The translations under genes and the position numbers were made by a program. The notes under the pieces are model-generated. The model saw only the letters and a program-made list of their open reading frames with translations. It made no database searches and was not told where the DNA came from. From Candidatus Krumholzibacteriota bacterium (GTDB lineage: Bacteria > Krumholzibacteriota > Krumholzibacteriia > LZORAL124-64-63): a stretch of 37,032 bases of DNA. This document shows positions 35,740 through 37,032 of this stretch, one piece after another. Where the stretch lies: NCBI GenBank assembly GCA_024277025.1, contig JAJRWA010000225.1, positions 1 to 37,032 of the forward strand, written 5' to 3'. Within the stretch, counting starts at the first letter, position 1; the number at the start of each line of letters is the position of its first letter.

Positions 35740-36135
35740 ATGAAACGAACGCTGCTTTTGACCCTGCTACTGACCGTGATGGCCCTGTTCGCGCTGCCCG
35801 GCCAGGCGGCCGAGCTGCCCAAGCAGGAAATGCACATGTATCATATCGTCCTGGCCAAGAAGGGCCCCAACTGGAAGAGCCAGGGCTCTGAAGAGGGCAT
35901 GGATGTGCGTATGCGGGTCATCGACGCGGTGCGCAAATCCGCCAAGACGGGCCTGCTGGTTTCCGCCGGCCTGGTCAACGACGAGACCGATGTGGAATTC
36001 ATCTTCATCTTCGACGTCGAGACCAAGACCGAGGCGTACAACCTGATCATGTCCGCGCCGACGGTGAAGAGCGGCTTCTACACACCGGTGATCTACTCCT
36101 ACTTCGCGCCCAGGGGCCTGACGGTGCAGAAGTAG
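35740..36135 (+). CDS. exported YciI-like domain protein
   Basis: The 131-residue protein has a signal peptide (MKRTLLLTLLLTVMALFALPGQA). The mature part is a compact alpha/beta domain beginning MHMYHIVLAKKGPNW and containing TGLLVSAGLVNDETDVEFIFIFD, the size and layout of YciI/YCII (dimeric alpha-beta barrel) proteins. Their catalytic role is mostly unproven, and export is unusual for this fold. The ATG at 35740 has AGAGG seven bases upstream. The YheT-like gene begins two bases after the stop codon. The family call is tentative. Confidence 0.65.
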   Translation: MKRTLLLTLLLTVMALFALPGQAAELPKQEMHMYHIVLAKKGPNWKSQGSEEGMDVRMRVIDAVRKSAKTGLLVSAGLVNDETDVEFIFIFDVETKTEAYNLIMSAPTVKSGFYTPVIYSYFAPRGLTVQK

Positions 36136-36137
36136 TC

Positions 36138-36815
36138 TTGCCCCTGCTTGACGGCACCGGCTATCGTCCCGGCTGGCTGTTCAGAAACGCGCACGCCAGC
36201 ACCATCCTGCCCAGCATGTGGCGGAGGGTGCTGGCGGTTTCGTATGACCGGCAACGCCTTGAACTGCCGGATGGCGACTTCCTCGATCCGGACTGGAGCC
36301 GGGTGGGTGGCCGCCGGGCGGCCGTGCCTTGCCATGGTCTGGAAGGCAACAGCGAACGCCCTTATATGCGCGGCATGGCCCGTGCCTTCAATCGCGCGGG
36401 CTGGGATGTGGCCGCGATGAATTTCCGCGGCTGCAGCGGGGAACCCAACCGCCTGGCGCGCAGCTACCACAGCGGGGTCACCGGGGACTTGCGGGCCGTG
36501 CTGGCGGCGGTGCTGGCCGCAGGTTGCACCGAAATCGTCCTGGTTGGTTTCAGCCTGGGCGGCAACCTGATCCTGAAGTACCTGGGCGAAGAACCGGCCG
36601 GCGTTGCGGACGGGGCCCGGCTGGCAGACGCGCGCACGATCATTGATTTCGATGATATCTACACCGCGCCCCTGAACGGCTTTGTCGACGCGGCCGACTA
36701 CTACGCCCGCAACAGTGCCGTCAACTGGCTGGACCGGATTGGGGTACCGACCCTGCTGCTGTCGGCGGCTCTTGACGCGGCGGACAATAGACCGGATTAT
36801 ATAGATAACCCCTGA
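36138..36815 (+). pseudogene. degenerate YheT-family alpha/beta hydrolase
   Basis: The 225-codon frame (TTG start, two bases after the previous stop) is clearly YheT-like. It shows LELPDGDFLDPDWS, CHGLEGNSERPYMRGMA, MNFRGCSGEPNRLARSYHSG and the nucleophile elbow VGFSLGGNLILKYLGE. YheT proteins are about 320-340 residues. Here the roughly 70 residues normally between KYLGE and the ARTIIDFDD segment are missing in frame. The protein also stops shortly after GVPTLLLSA, so the DDPF aspartate and GGHVGF histidine of the catalytic triad are absent. No homologous sequence follows in any frame before the next gene. It is therefore likely inactive, unless the window carries an assembly error. Confidence 0.65.
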
Positions 36816-36882
36816 TGGATCACGAATCGGACGGAGCCGCTTTCTGACGGGACCCCCTGCCCGCGGTCATGTGGAGGTATCT

Positions 36883-37032
36883 ATGCGCAAGTCCATCTAT
36901 TATTTGTCGCCGCTGTTGCTGGTGGTGTTCCTGGCGGGGTGCTCCGTATTCGGTATTGCCACCAAGGGTGATCTCAAACGCCAGAGTGAGGCGAGCCAAC
37001 TGGAGATGACCAATCTGCAGCAGGAAGTCGCT
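36883..37032 (+). CDS. lipoprotein, 3' end outside window
   Basis: The ATG at 36883 has GGAGG five to six bases upstream. The first 50 codons give a lipoprotein signal peptide with lipobox LAGC (lipidated C20), then a polar stretch (KGDLKRQSEASQLEMTNLQQEV) with heptad-like spacing that suggests a coiled coil. The gene runs off the window, so the family cannot be named; envelope-spanning coiled-coil lipoproteins such as Lpp- or YbgF-like types are possibilities. Confidence 0.75.
   Translation, partial: MRKSIYYLSPLLLVVFLAGCSVFGIATKGDLKRQSEASQLEMTNLQQEVA

Overview
The window looks like chromosomal DNA from a high-GC, Gram-negative bacterium of the wider FCB neighbourhood (Krumholzibacteriota-, Eisenbacteria- or Latescibacterota-like). 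This placement is inference. It rests on three secreted proteins ending in the same FlgD/T9SS-type C-terminal domain (YPNPFNP...GxY...LLK), a 14-blade hybrid two-component kinase of the kind common in Bacteroidetes, OmpA-type and lipoprotein genes, and frequent TTG/GTG starts. No rRNA, tRNA, CRISPR array, intact transposase or phage gene was seen.

Layout. 1-3274: the end of an MscS-type channel gene, then two unrecognised exported proteins on the minus strand. The second is cysteine-rich, lies in lower-GC DNA, and is followed upstream by a cluster of TGTCCC motifs. 3275-6340: a peroxide-response unit, with oxyR divergent from dps and a good OxyR half-box between them, then an octaheme hydroxylamine-oxidoreductase-like cytochrome c. 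6344-10356: a lipoprotein, an AblB-type beta-lysine acetyltransferase, a MATE exporter and mscS. 10486-13594: an OmpA/OprF-like porin gene divergent from an operon of an ECF sigma factor, an 81-residue protein and a CmpX-like channel. This is the gene content of the Pseudomonas sigX-oprF region. 13599-16135: an M64 peptidase and a membrane-anchored GAF protein.

16346-25583: two large exported FG-GAP/VCBS proteins in tandem, convergent with a 1423-residue hybrid sensor kinase. 25738-29350: a SlyD-like isomerase, a DinB-DsrE-MFS run and a DUF1028 protein. 29509-34442: an unknown seven-helix membrane protein, an HGSNAT-like acyltransferase and a modular secreted nuclease, closed by a strong bidirectional terminator. 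34521-37032: a secreted unknown, a YciI-like exported protein, a YheT-family hydrolase that is internally deleted and lacks part of its catalytic triad, and the start of a lipoprotein gene.

How the genes fit together. The first 14 kb is rich in envelope and osmotic-stress functions: three MscS-superfamily channels, a compatible-solute acetyltransferase, a sigma factor with its probable envelope regulon, and peroxide defence. The second half is dominated by secreted, multidomain surface proteins and environmental sensing. The most unusual points are the transplanted-looking sigX/crfX/cmpX/oprF-type locus, the lone HAO-like octaheme cytochrome beside dps, the AblB gene without a visible ablA, and the broken yheT.
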